Both the position numbers and the translations under genes were made by a program. Source: Symsagittifera roscoffensis (taxonomy: Eukaryota; Xenacoelomorpha; Acoela; Convolutidae). From it: a stretch of 64,000 bases of DNA. Positions within the stretch are counted from its first letter, which is position 1, and each line of letters opens with the position of its first letter. Below are positions 22,960 through 34,114 of this stretch, piece after piece. The stretch lies in the NCBI RefSeq assembly GCF_963678635.1, contig NC_087068.1:32630189-32694188 (forward strand). The letters run 5' to 3'. The notes under the pieces are model-generated. The model did not search any database. It was not told the DNA's origin and worked only from the letters and a program-made list of their open reading frames with translations.

Positions 22960-24540
22960 AGCTTTCAAAAAATTTGTTTTAACACAAAGTAACTTCATGT
23001 GACCCAATGCGGTGTAATCTTTGATCTTGTATTTTTAGAATTTTTTATCTAGAAAAAATGAGATGTCTTTCAGGAAATTAAGTGAACGCGGCCTTTTTTC
23101 TAGTTTTTGTGCGATTATGTTTTGAACATTTTGATTCAATGTGCCAAATCAAAAAACAATTTACTACTTAGACATGCAATCGAAGTAGTATCACTTACCA
23201 AATTTGAAATAAATTGCAGTATTGAACAGAAACGTTTTTCAAAACAGAGCAATTTTTTTTCTTAAAGTTGTGTAGTAGTGTTTTGAACATATGCTTAGTT
23301 ATTCTTGGTTTCTATGAAGCAAAAAACAACATCAGCCAGCATATCATGCCGATACCAGACGTTTAGCTTCTTATTGAGAGTTGCTCAAATTTATCTGTAC
23401 GACTGCCATAGAAAAACATAGCCAATCGAAGATTGGAAAAGAGTAATGAATGCAATGTACAGAAAAAACTGAAAAAACACTGATTTTCTTGAAAAATTCT
23501 CAACTTTCGAATTTCAAAGAAAAAAGTAAACGCCTTTTAGCCCTTTGAATTTTTAGAAAAAATTATGATTGGCATTTTTTTGATAACTTGAACCCAACTA
23601 GATAAAGATGGATCAATAGGTAAAGTTTTTATTCAGCAGGAAATCTAAAAATTAAATTCCACTTTCGAAACTAGAAATCTTTCTCGTTTTTTGCGCCATT
23701 TTCACGCTCGTTTTTGGAGAGTGCTATTTACGTGACTTTCAGCAGATAGATTTCAATTGAACTCGATTAGTGCATATACACCTCAGTGCTTTCATGAATG
23801 CATCAACATGTATGAATGCACATCTGCAGTTTTTATGAAAAAAAAAACAAAAAAAAATCAGCAAGACCTAAATAAGAGTCTTCACTACGTTCGTTACTCT
23901 TAATAGTAAAACAAACTAGTCGCAAAACTGCAGATTTTTTTTCTGAATAATAACTAAGGAAGCCGGTTGCGGTGCAAAAATCATTGCACATTTTTATCAC
24001 GATGATTTTAGATAAGAGAAAAAAAGAAACTTTTAAAAATAAATATGTTAAAAAACTTGAAAAACTTTCCTTTCATACCTTTTTCTCGTTCTATGTCTAT
24101 ACTTAATTCTTAGTTTTTTTTATATCTAGAAAAGGCAAATGAGATAAATAAAAACTGCATGAATGCTAAATTAATGTTGAATTTGTAGCAAAAATAAGTT
24201 TAGAGGCTAGCCTCAGCCTGAAAAGCGAAAACATTCAGACCAGTTTTTCTCAACAATGAGATAAAGTTTTATATTTCCTTAAAATGTAAATTACTAGGGC
24301 TTTAATGTAATATTACACTTGATCTCTTACGAGTTTTTTGATGGAATCAAAATTGGCTTAAAAAAAGATCCTACGCGATAGTGCCTTCCCACTCTAGGCC
24401 TATGGTTGGAACAATAATCTGCGAAGCAAGACAGCCTTTGTCACACAGTATTCGTGCAAAAGAATTTCAAAAAGGAAACATTCAGGCTCGTTTCAATCAA
24501 TTCATTTTGCAAGAGAAATTCAAAATTTAATTGGATGCAG
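22960..24540. other. AT-rich stretch, nothing recognised
   Basis: No open frame with family resemblance. Poly-A and poly-T runs occur throughout. Confidence 0.5.
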
Positions 24541-24567
24541 CAGGAGTAGATTTGTTTTTTTTTTTTT

Positions 24568-24760
24568 GGGGGGGGGGGGTCGAATTCCCTCTCCGCTCGG
24601 GAATTCGACCTCCTCGCCAACCAAAGGTATTGATTTATGACATCCATTTGCCCGACCAACTCGAAAAATTTTCTAAAGGCGCCTTCGATGCCAATATAGA
24701 CTAGTTTAGAAGGGGATTTTTGTCAAGGATACAATCTTTTCTGTTTTAAAAGACCTCAAA
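24568..24760. repeat. Poly-G run (12 G) and inverted copy of repeat family R3
   Basis: A T-run turns into 12 G, then GTCGAATTCCC. The part TTTTCTAAAGGCGCCTTCG, then TGCCAATATAGACTA is the reverse complement of a segment at about 61,550-61,605 (TATATTGGCGCCAAAGGCA, then CTTTAGAAAATTTTAG) and of a similar one at 60,580-60,625. Confidence 0.75.
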
Positions 24761-25199
24761 ACATCAACTCGGTCGACCTAAAAAAAAAAGGACGGCAATT
24801 TTCTTATTAAATCTGCTCCACCCACTCTCGAGAAAAACAAAGTTCCGCCCCTGGGTTGCAGAATTTTAGAACATGATTTGAGATTCATCAAAATACAAAA
24901 TGTTTCAATGGGGGTAATCAGCCACGAGGTGGGCAACTTTGGACCAAAATCCACTATGTTTCGACTTTCGCAATAAATTATATATCTCCGTTTCAACTAG
25001 TTTTTGGTATGTTTCATATCTTTCGGCAAATTTCTGTGTGTTTCAACGATCTCGGCTACGTTTTGTTTATGTTTTTAATTGTCTGGACTAAATTTTGGTG
25101 TGATACTTGCAAAGGAATTCTTCAGCAGATAAAGGGGTCAAAGGCTCTATCAACCACTCATGTTGCAGGGAACTTTTTGACTGGAAACTGAATCGGCTC
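24761..25199. other. AT-rich stretch, nothing recognised
   Basis: Between the R3 copy and the R4 repeat. No supported feature. Confidence 0.5.
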
Positions 25200-25412
25200 T
25201 TTTCCACTTTCCTCTTTCAAATTTAATTTCGAAAAGCTTATTTAAGGTTGTCATAATGCAATGAAATTTGACATGGTGAACAAACTGACAATTTTGAACA
25301 GATTTGTTCTTCATACTTCACATCGTAACGACACGCATTTAGCCATAATAACACGTTAAACAAACATAGAAATTAATTTTTTGAGAATAAGAGGTGGGGG
25401 GGGGGGGGGGGG
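25200..25412. repeat. Direct repeat family R4, copy 1, ending in a poly-G run
   Basis: Direct repeat of 26,940-27,140. Shared words include CACATCGTAAC, CACGCATTTAGCC and GGCTCTTTTC. It ends in a run of 17 G (25,396-25,412); copy 2 ends in AAAGGCGGGG at the same place. Confidence 0.85.
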
Positions 25413-26039
25413 AGTGGACAAAAGCTCTTGCGCAATTTCGGGGTCTTTTTTTTGTAAACAATAGAGAATTTTTTAAAATTTTATGATGGGCAGAAAGAAT
25501 TGTAGTTTTTTTGTCTTTTCCCATTACCAAGTGTCTGTACTCCAATAATCTTTGTAGAGTTTTTCAAATTAATTTTTTGTTGAGATTTTTTCTTGTGAAG
25601 TAAAGATGCTTTTGTTTCAAGCTCTGATCTCCTTGACTGGAGTCAGAATTTTTTCTACTAAAAAATTGCATTATTGAAATTGCGCATCCGTGGCACTTTT
25701 AAATTTATGATTAGAATTTATGAGTTTTTTCTTGTTTTGATTTGTTTTCATTGCCAAGCGTCTTTGCATAAAACTTCTCCAAAAAACCCAGTTATACATT
25801 AAGCTAGTTTTGTTTTAAAAAACTTAAAACTTCGAAAATGGGAAACCATTTTGACTGAAAATAAAGCGAAAAGCATTGCCCAGTGCCACTACTTGAACTT
25901 TAAACGCTTACATGGAATTCGACGAAAGGTTAAGGTTGCATCATCCCTTATGTTGCAATACAAAAATGGCGTGAGCGTTCGGATGATCCGACTTTAAATT
26001 GCGACACGCGAACAATCATGACGACGCATTTAAGTTGCG
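25413..26039. other. AT-rich stretch, nothing recognised
   Basis: No supported feature. Confidence 0.5.
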
Positions 26040-26490
26040 ACAGAACGGAAAATGAATCACAAAATATGTATGCACGCGAGAGGAGGTGCGAAAGGATATA
26101 ACAAAAGTAAAATGGTGTGTGAACAAAAGTTCATGGTAAGTTCATAGAGGCAATCTCTATTTACCAAGTGGGCCAAAATCAATGTAAGCTAATGGATGAC
26201 AGCCATAATTGGCCTGAAATATATATAAGAGATGATTGGTTCAAGGGGAACTCAAAGATCTAAGGTGCTTATCTCGCAGGCTAAATAAACACGCCAAATA
26301 GCGAGAACGAGGTTTTCTGTCCAGTTTTCAATCAGACAGCCTAAGTTTAAGTTGATCTTCTTGTATCTGGAAATAAAAACAAATTATTGGGCCAAAGAAT
26401 TAAACTTCTTGGTAAATCATATTGTAACTTGGTAAGTTTGTAAAATCAAATTTTTAACTTTTTAAAATTGTGGCTTCGTCTGGATGATAG
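26040..26490 (+). mobile_element. Possible solo LTR
   Basis: Contains a good TATA-like box (TATATATAAGAGATG near 26,220), about 60 bp further the polyadenylation word AATAAA (26,283), then an AT-rich stretch ending TTAAAATTGTGGCTTCGTC. This is the layout of an LTR: promoter, R region, poly-A signal, then a primer-site-like end. No second LTR or internal coding region is adjacent, hence solo. Exact ends and target duplication were not identified. Confidence 0.35.
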
Positions 26491-26939
26491 AGGATCTCAT
26501 TTTTGTTACATACTTTTTCAGACCGAGCTCTCGTGGCGCTGAGCAAAAGTTCCTTGCACACAAGAACATTAAGCATAATTGCTCTAATTAAGGAATCAGT
26601 GAAAAATGATCAATGAGTTGAAGAAAAAAAAATTGTCCTTTTTCCTTGTAGATACGCGAGTAGCAATTTTTGATGATAAGGCGGTCGCCCCAACACCATC
26701 TCCTCAGGATTTTGAACTAGGTTCGCTCACAGCCCAAAAGTTCTGCCTTTAGAACTATTTCAGGACATCCATTTTAAGTCATAAAAAGATCAAAAGTGGA
26801 AGCATGTTTTTCCAAAAATAGTTGCATTAATTTTTTTTCATGACAATGAAGTTTTTTTTTGTTTAAGGAGAGCTTTTTAAAAATGTTCAAAATGTTTTTT
26901 TTTCAACAATCGCCACTCGCGGGGGTAAGTAGATTTGTC

Positions 26940-27140
26940 CATAGGCTCTTTTCTACCTCCGACTGTCAATTTTAATTTTGAAAACTATTTGAACATTGTC
27001 ATAAGGCAAGGAAACTTGGCATGGCTAAAAAAATAACAAAACTGAACATATTTGTACTTCAAATTTGTTCACATCGTAACATCACGCATTTAGCCGTAAT
27101 AAAACGTAGAACAACTACAAAATTAGGAAAATTGAAAGGC
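26940..27140. repeat. Direct repeat family R4, copy 2
   Basis: Second copy of 25,200-25,412. After it, GAAACGAGCCTGAATGTTTCC (27,153) is the inverse of a word at 24,475, so the 24.4-27.2 kb region has both direct and inverted repeats. Confidence 0.85.
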
Positions 27141-27584
27141 GGGGTAAATGTGGAAACGAGCCTGAATGTTTCCTTGAAGCAATGAGTCCTGATTAAATTG
27201 GTTTGCGATAAATTATTGCTTACAACGAAAATCGAGAAAATTTCTCTTGTATCACAGACATTTTTTAAAGAAAAATCAGGATAAGTTTTAGGGAAAAGTA
27301 CACAAGCAACAAGTTCAGCCTGACTATCTGTCCAAAAATAGACCTCAATTTTCAACCACTGAAGTTTTCAAAATATAGGAGTTAGAGCCATATACAAAAT
27401 CTTACTTTTTTCGTATAATACTGTGTGAGATTCTGTAGCTTACGCTTCCTGGTATATCTCATTGCGTAGATTAAAAACCATTTTCATGCCATTTAAGCAA
27501 CTGGTTTGCTTATCTCAGCACATATTTGTTTTTGAGCGCAAAAATTACAGCAAAATATAAAAAAATCGTTCAATCTATGGGAAA

Positions 27585-27735
27585 CTGCTTGTCATACGAT
27601 TCTTTTATTGGAAAAAAATGCTACTCATACTATTTTCATACAACTACTTTCTTCTAAAAAATAGAATGGAATTGTATGACAATCATTTTTACATTGAACA
27701 AAGTTGTCTGACTAACCTTTTTTTTATCAACCCGA
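27585..27735. repeat. Fragments of the CATACAATTTCCATA palindrome family
   Basis: Contains TTGTCATACGATTC, TTTTCATACAAC and GGAATTGTATGACAATCA, then ATCAACCCGAG, the family's end motif in decayed form (GGTCAACCCGGG). Confidence 0.7.
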
Positions 27736-28174
27736 GAATATATACATGATTTGAAATGTTTCCACAATGATATAAAATTAAAAACTATTTGCCTATTTTT
27801 TTGGTTGAAATCTTTGGTGTTGCCTTTATTTTTTGGTGTTGCCTTTATTTTTTTGGTTGAAATCTATTTTTATTTTCACATAAAAATCAGATGCCTCAAA
27901 GTGCTAGGATAAAAATTAGGATCACAGCTCCTCAATTTATTTTCTTATATATTATGTGCAATAATCAAACAAATATGTACATATCACTTTTCATTGCTTT
28001 ACTGTATCACTGGTGTTCTATGCAAATCAATTGATGTTCAATTTCCCCCAAACATCAATTGATGGTAAGGATTATATAAGAAAATTAAATAAACATAGCA
28101 TCTGTCTTGTTCCGTCCATAGAAAATGGGGAGGAACTTTGTATTCGGGTGTGTTTTAGTTTTTTCTTCTTTTTG

Positions 28175-29281
28175 TTTTCCACGCAAAATCCGGTACCAAA
28201 ATTATCGCAGTGGGTTGAGTGATATATCATATTAAAGCCCTTACAGTTTTGATTCGAAGCAAAATGAAAAATTTTGAAAATTTTTTCCCAGTGTCGAGAA
28301 AAACCGGTTGAAATTTTTCATTATTTGTCTTATTTCGAGCAAATAAAGCGATTGCGATTGAGCAGTCTTATGATGGCCTAAAACCTTGTAATAGCCTAAT
28401 TTAAAACGTGAAAATTTGGACAACGTTAATTTTTTTTGAGTATTTTAACGCTTTTTGGAATCATAACTTTCAAAATTTCAAAAAAAAAAATTTCATAAAT
28501 TTTTTTCCAGTGATTTTTTTAACAAAAATTGTTTTTCATTTTGCTTATTTTAGTATGGCTGTCTAATATAATTAATCACCGTTGTTTGTACCCCAGTTTT
28601 TATACCTAATATGCCTAATCCACCACGCCGAAAAAAAAACGACGATAGTTTGAAAAAACATATTTTTTTTTAAAAAACTGTGCTCGGAACATTCTGGAAA
28701 GTTCAGAATGTCCCGGACTTTCCTTTCTTCCTCATTTTTTATTTTTTTTTATACCAAGATATATTATATATTCTAGTCATTTGATTTTTTAAAAAACCTT
28801 AATCCTGCAAACAGTTAATTCCAGCAAAAGTTCGATAGCATCATAAATTTTCGAAAAAAAAAATGATAACCGGTTACTGTGCAAGTAGCACAAAATGCTC
28901 CGACCATAGTCTTAAAAATAATTTTTAAAAAATTTTTTCCAGAGTTAAGGCGTTTTTGACAGTCGGAATAAAATGGCAAATTTGAAAACAATTTTTGTAG
29001 AAGCATGGCTAGAAAACCAAAAAAAACGTAAATACTTTTCATAAACTAACTTTACTCGAGTAAAAAAAAATTTTATGGCCTAAATTAAGCATAAATAAGC
29101 TATTGTAAGCCTGCTCGCTCACCTTATTTGCTCAAAATTAGACTTAAAATCATAAATTTGAAACGGGTTTTTCTTGACACTGAGAAAAAAAACTTTTGAA
29201 GCACGACTGAAAGCGTTTTATTGTAATAAATCACTCAACCCATTCCGATGATTATTTATGTTACCTGATTTTGAGTGGAAA
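28175..29281. repeat. Fold-back repeat, arms of about 240-265 bp
   Basis: The left arm (28,175-28,440) begins TTTTCCACGCAAAATCCGG and the right arm (29,045-29,281) ends CCTGATTTTGAGTGGAAA. Reverse-complementing the left arm gives the same order of words: TTTGCTC, then CGGTTTTTCTCGACACTG, then TATCACTCAACCCA. Further right-arm copies lie at 34,980-35,205 and 37,550-37,780 beyond DDAH. The spacer word GTTACTGTGCAAGTAGCACA recurs (with changes) near 58,890. No coding content is recognised. Confidence 0.8.
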
Positions 29282-29821
29282 CACCCGAATTCAAATTTCA
29301 ATGGCCAGAAGAATAATCGTCATTTTCATTTATTTTATATTTTCTCTGCGCTAGATGTATCTTTTAATTTTTGCCTGTCTGTGTTGAAATTCTAAACAAC
29401 CCCAAAAAAACTTGGGTTAAAACTGGGTCGATTTGTTCGTGCGTTTTCCGAGCAGCTCAATTTTCATAGACTTAAAAAGTAGGACCGTTTCTTTTGAACA
29501 GAAACAGGAGTTTGTAATTGGGTGTTTGCCAGTTTGGACAATTTGCTGCTCATACTCAATGCAAGAGTATAAGAAAAGTCATTCTTTGCTTATTTGTGCA
29601 GAAATTTTTTGTTTCAAAAACTTAATGATAGACGTTTTTAGAAACCATGAAGAAGAGCGAAGCAGCTAAATTTATGTCTGTATCATCTATCTATCTGTCT
29701 GATTCCTGACTTCTGTTTTAGCGGGGAAAACTTCGACCATCTTTCTGCATCATTCTGTTTGGACTGACTGAACTAAGCGACGACTTTTCACTGACTTCGA
29801 AAACCAAAAAAAATCAGGAAA

Positions 29822-29911
29822 ATGAGTGAAATTGAGATCAACTGTGCAGTGTTGCGAGCACCGTCCAAGTCTTGCGTGTCAGGCGTGACCCAGAGACCGA
29901 TCGACGAGCCA
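29822..29911 (+). CDS. DDAH alternative first coding exon 1a
   Basis: ATG at 29,822 opens 30 codons that end in phase 0 at a strong donor (CCA|GTGAGT). The peptide contains RAPSKSCVSGVT and ends IDEP. This fits the N-terminal strand of dimethylargininases, whose conserved pattern is R.P..S.V.G.T, better than the second first exon (31,678) does. Joined to exon 2 at 32,049 it gives a protein of 280 residues, close to the usual 280-285. The first intron would be 2.1 kb, and exon 1b lies inside it. Which first exon is used cannot be read from sequence; separate promoters are the simplest reading. Confidence 0.75.
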
Positions 29912-31677
29912 GTGAGTACACGTTTTTTTTTACTGTTCTACTCGAAAAGGCCCTCCCCCTCCCCTCTGTCGATTTTTTAAAATCAATTGTTTGTTTTCAA
30001 GGACATATGAACTTCATATATAGCCTTTTAGACCCCGACTCACACCCCCCTTAAAACTAATGCCTGTCTGATGGAGGGAACTAAGAAGATATAGAAGAGC
30101 CTTAAAATTAGTGATCACATTATGATCATTATTGAATACTTTTCGAGTGAGCCGCCAGTATCTCGAACTGATTGTTATTTCTGGGAAGCTGGAGAAACTA
30201 AAACTTTGCCTCGGAAGATGGTGTTGGCATTCCACCAGAAGTAGAGGCGCATTTAACCCTGATGTGCCTAATAATTACCCTAAAGGATAAATAATGAGAA
30301 TTGATAAGAAACCATTTTAGTGCATTTTGCAATATACAGCATAACAACAGAATATATCCTCAGTCAATTGTAAAGGAAACTCAGCCCTCCATTTGCAATT
30401 TCCACCCAATTTTTGAAGGGCTCTTCGCTGACTGCTGAGTTGACAAGGGTCCATTAGGACAGGGCGGGCGCAAAGCACAGCAGCAGACAAATATACCCGA
30501 GTCCGCATATTGAATTTGTTCCCATTTCCCTTGCTTGTTTCAAATACCGTTATTCCCATTTTCTACCGGGGATAGTGCAATACTTAAGCTGCATTTACGC
30601 TATTCAAGTATATTATGTACCAAGGTATATCTTATATGCACAGCAAATATATCAAACAGGAAGAATTTTTTGTGGTTTTGCAAGTTGGTTATGATTGGGA
30701 AATATGCATAATTGCAAGTTAGTTCTTTTGTTGCTCAAAATAGATTGAAGATCAAATTTTCTATTAATAAGTGCCGTGAATTTTTTATTAAAATATTGTG
30801 TATTTCTCTTGTCGTTAGCACCGTTAATAATAAAGGAAAAAATAAAAACTACTGGCTCAATTTTCCATATTCAGAAGTTATCGTATATTCCATTCTGTTT
30901 TTATCTTTTTTTTGGTTGCAGTTTATTTCAATTGCACATTGCTTACTATTACAAGTAGTTCAAGGAATAATTATAATGAAATGGGTGAAGAAGATTTCAT
31001 GAGCAACGGGTGAACTACAGGGACAATATTAAAAAATATCATATTTATTATTGTTTGATTTCCTCCAGCAAAAGAAGGATGCGAATATAGTGATTTCATT
31101 TTTTTATTGGCCTTTTTCGTATTTTAAGATTCCCAATTGGTTTCTGGGGAATTGAAGACAGCTTTATTTATTACCTGTCACCAACTGATACATATATATG
31201 CTCTTTATCAAGTGGATTTTCAACCAAATCCTCTGCTTTACCAATTAGCTTCAAATCTAAATTCGTCTAAGCCTTTTAGATTTTTCTCGAAGTTAGAAAC
31301 GCCGTCTTCAGGTCATATTTGATCTAAAAGAAGTTCCTAATTTTCTCCACTTTGGTGAGATAATTACAATCTTCAGTGGTTTTCTGCGTTTTTTTACTCT
31401 AGACTCAGTTTTAATACAATATGGACGCGTCGCCATGTGAGACCAGCTCACACCAACAGTATAAGTTCAAAATGCAGTCAGAGACTTTTCACAGCTACTA
31501 TCAATTTAGTAAATATTTGTACACATGACAATCTACTGCAAATTTCAAAATATCTGTGACCATTCGTTAATTGAAAATCTGGTGTTTGGTTAAAATCACT
31601 CTTAGTTATCCCTAGTTTAACCAATTGTTCGATTTCAGATCCAATTCCTTAAAATAAACTTCCCTTAGTCGTAAGTT

Positions 31678-34114
31678 ATGGCTCAACATAATGAGTGTTT
31701 CTTTGAAGGGTCTCATTCCATTAATATTGCGTTGATGAGAAATGTGTCTGCTAGAGTAGGCCATGGACTAACCCTCAAGAACATCGCAGAACCGGTATGT
31801 ATTTAGAAGCACTGTTTGTCGAAAGTTTCTTTGTATAGCTAGAACATCCGCTAAAATATATCGAAAATCTCAAACTCTCAAAATAGAAAGAACAGATTTT
31901 TCTCTAACTGATTAAAAAGGTGGTATTTTTTTTACAAGTTGGACTGTACAATTAAATTATAAGATGGCTGTTGCGACTCCTTCGACAGGAAGGACAATAT
32001 GTTCTTGTTTGTTATCTTATCAGCTAATTTGTTGTGTTGTGACTGCAGGTGAAAATAGAGGGGGCGATGGCTGAGCACGAGTACACGAAGGAAGTGGTGA
32101 AGAAAGTAGGCCTCAAACTGTACGAAGTGGAGGCGGACGAGGAGTACCCCGACTGTGTCTTCATCGAGGACCCCGTATTCTTCCTGGGTGCATAAAAATA
32201 ACACATACATAACTACATAAACCAATCAATTTAATGAAACCATTAGATCATTTTCTACTCATCATTTAAAAAACGATAAATATGAGCTGACTGCTTAGAA
32301 ATAATGCATTTTCGAAATTTTTGAAAGCAAAATGTTGAAGCTTTGCAAAGGTTTTGGGGGAATTTTTTTTAATCGAAAAGCTACCTTATGGAAATTTACA
32401 GGAAAATACATGGTTGTTTGAGTTCAATTAAGTCTTAGTTTCTACGTGAGTCTACTATAAAATATTCGACCAACCCTGATGTTAGATCCTAAGCAAAAAC
32501 ATGTGTTGGGTCATATTCTAGACGGAGTGGCCTTTTTCCCTCAGGCGGGACACCCCTCCAGGCGAGGAGAGAAGGGGGCTGTGCTGGAGTTTGTGAAGAA
32601 ACACTTCCCCACCCTCAAGTGTGTGGAGATGACGGGGGAGGGGTACATGGATGGGGGAGATATCTGCTTCCTCGGAGGGGAAAGTAAGATATCACTGCCA
32701 CTATTCAACACGAGTCCAACTGTATGTTCAACTGTCAAAAATTAAAAACCGTCAAAAGTTTGAAACGTTACAACCAAATCTACAACTTTGAATCGTCAAA
32801 TAGACAAAACAGAACTTGAAGAAAGCCAAGTTGTAGCCACGTTTTCAAAGAAAGCCGCGTTTTCAAATAAAAATTTGAAAACGTGACGACTGATGGAGAG
32901 CCAAGATCAAACCTCTGATATAGATTAAATAATGTAGATTGATCGCTATTATATTGTCTTTCTTTCAAATCAAGTTACCCATATCTTTTGCTAGAGAAGG
33001 AGATTCTGTGTGGAGTGTCGACGCGAACGAACGAGGAGGGAGTGAGGCAACTGCAGGCTGCATACCCCGACTACACCGTCACCCCCATCCCCATTCCCAC
33101 AGTGGAAGAGGGGGGACTGCTGCACTTGATTACCCACTGCTCCAGATACGCTTCCGGACCATATCTGGCCATTGGCAAATCAGAGGCTAGTCAGAGGGTG
33201 AAAAAGTGAGTTTTTTTGTCATAGTTATTGCCACATGTATGAAAATTTTTAGGACTCCACTTGTAGAAACACTTGTCTGAATCCTGTCTGTACAAAACAG
33301 TCCCATACAAAGCAGTCCGGAAAAGTATGAAATTGCACGAAAAAACAGTCCAATACAAAACAGTCCGAAAAATTGTCCCAAGTAATAATTGTTTTAAAAA
33401 GCCAGCCAGGCCGAGAATTGTCCTTTGTTCAGCAAACATAAAGAAAAAGTAACCGCCGCATTCGCGCCAACGTGTTGCGAGCTTGCCAACAGAGGGTAGG
33501 ACTTAATACGAAATTCAGAGCCGGTTATCACCGCAAAGAGGCGACGCGCGCGCAGCGCGCCCACCGGCGACCTTAAACAACCGGACTGTTTTGTATTGGA
33601 CTGTTTTTTTCTACATTGGCTAGTAATAACTGAGCACAGATTGTTACGTTCATTGAGGATAAAATATAAAGGGATGCAGTAGCAAAACTTGGAGGGCGCT
33701 GCGCGCGCGTTTTTTCGATCAAACAGATTTTTTGAGTTTTCAGAAAAAGCTTTCTTTTGAGCTTTTTTTTTCTGGTCAAAGTTGTGGTTCTTAAAAGGGC
33801 CTTTATAGGGGAAAAAAACAATTAAGTCGACCTATAAAAAGGCTGGCATATGAAGTGTTTTTTTGTTCTGAAGGAACATCGAAGAGCGTGCTATAAGCAA
33901 GGTGGAGTTCTTCGAGGTGCCGGATGACTGGGCTGCGAACTGCATCTACGTGAATGGGTACGTGCTGCACTGTAGCCAGGAAGAGTACCCTGAGTCTTTC
34001 AAGGCATATCAGGAGAAGTTCGGAGACAAGGCCATTCCTCTCAAGAACAAGGAGTTCGACAAGATAGACGGATCCCTCACCTGCCGAGTCAGACTCCTCA
34101 AGTACCCACTCTGA
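31678..34114 (+). CDS. Dimethylarginine dimethylaminohydrolase (DDAH), five exons
   Basis: Hydrolyses asymmetric dimethylarginine to citrulline and dimethylamine in the cytosol, relieving inhibition of nitric-oxide synthase (known for the family). Coding exons: 31,678-31,794 (exon 1b), 32,049-32,187, 32,522-32,683, 32,995-33,205 and 33,874-34,114. All introns are GT-AG and all phases fit, giving 289 residues. Motifs: YPDCVFIED (residues 73-81) matches the family PD.VFVED signature; MDGGD has the acidic triad residue Asp129; GLLHL carries His183; DGSLTC carries the nucleophile Cys280. The whole triad is present. The end (LTCRVRLLKYPL) lacks the vertebrate CC pair and resembles bacterial dimethylargininases. 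An in-frame TAA sits 3 bases before this ATG. Poly-A words AATAAA occur near 34,413 and 34,478. Intron 4 holds an inverted-repeat element. Confidence 0.93.
33339..33610. mobile_element. MITE-like inverted-repeat element in DDAH intron 4
   Basis: The left arm (33,339-33,367) reads ACAGTCCAATACAAAACAG with flanks, and the right arm (33,582-33,610) is its reverse complement with one extra T, so about 28 bases pair across a 214-bp spacer. The spacer word GAGAATTGTCCTTTGTTCAG and the later GAGCCGGTTATC recur at 59,265-59,430. A further pair, CGCGCGCGCAGCGC (33,545) and GCGCTGCGCGCGCG (33,697), straddles the right arm. No coding content. Confidence 0.75.

Noticed and set aside
30317-30559. 80-codon minus-strand frame in the DDAH first intron
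   Set aside because: More GC-rich than the intron and possibly an exon or old insertion, but no motif, splice pairing or second exon was found.
31932-32225. 97-codon minus-strand frame over DDAH exon 2
   Set aside because: Antisense shadow of the DDAH coding exon.
33573-33821. Minus-strand frames of 82 and 102 codons repeated at 36,087-36,395
   Set aside because: They are duplicated only because the whole segment is. The sequence covers intron 4 and inverted-repeat arms, and the peptide has no motif.
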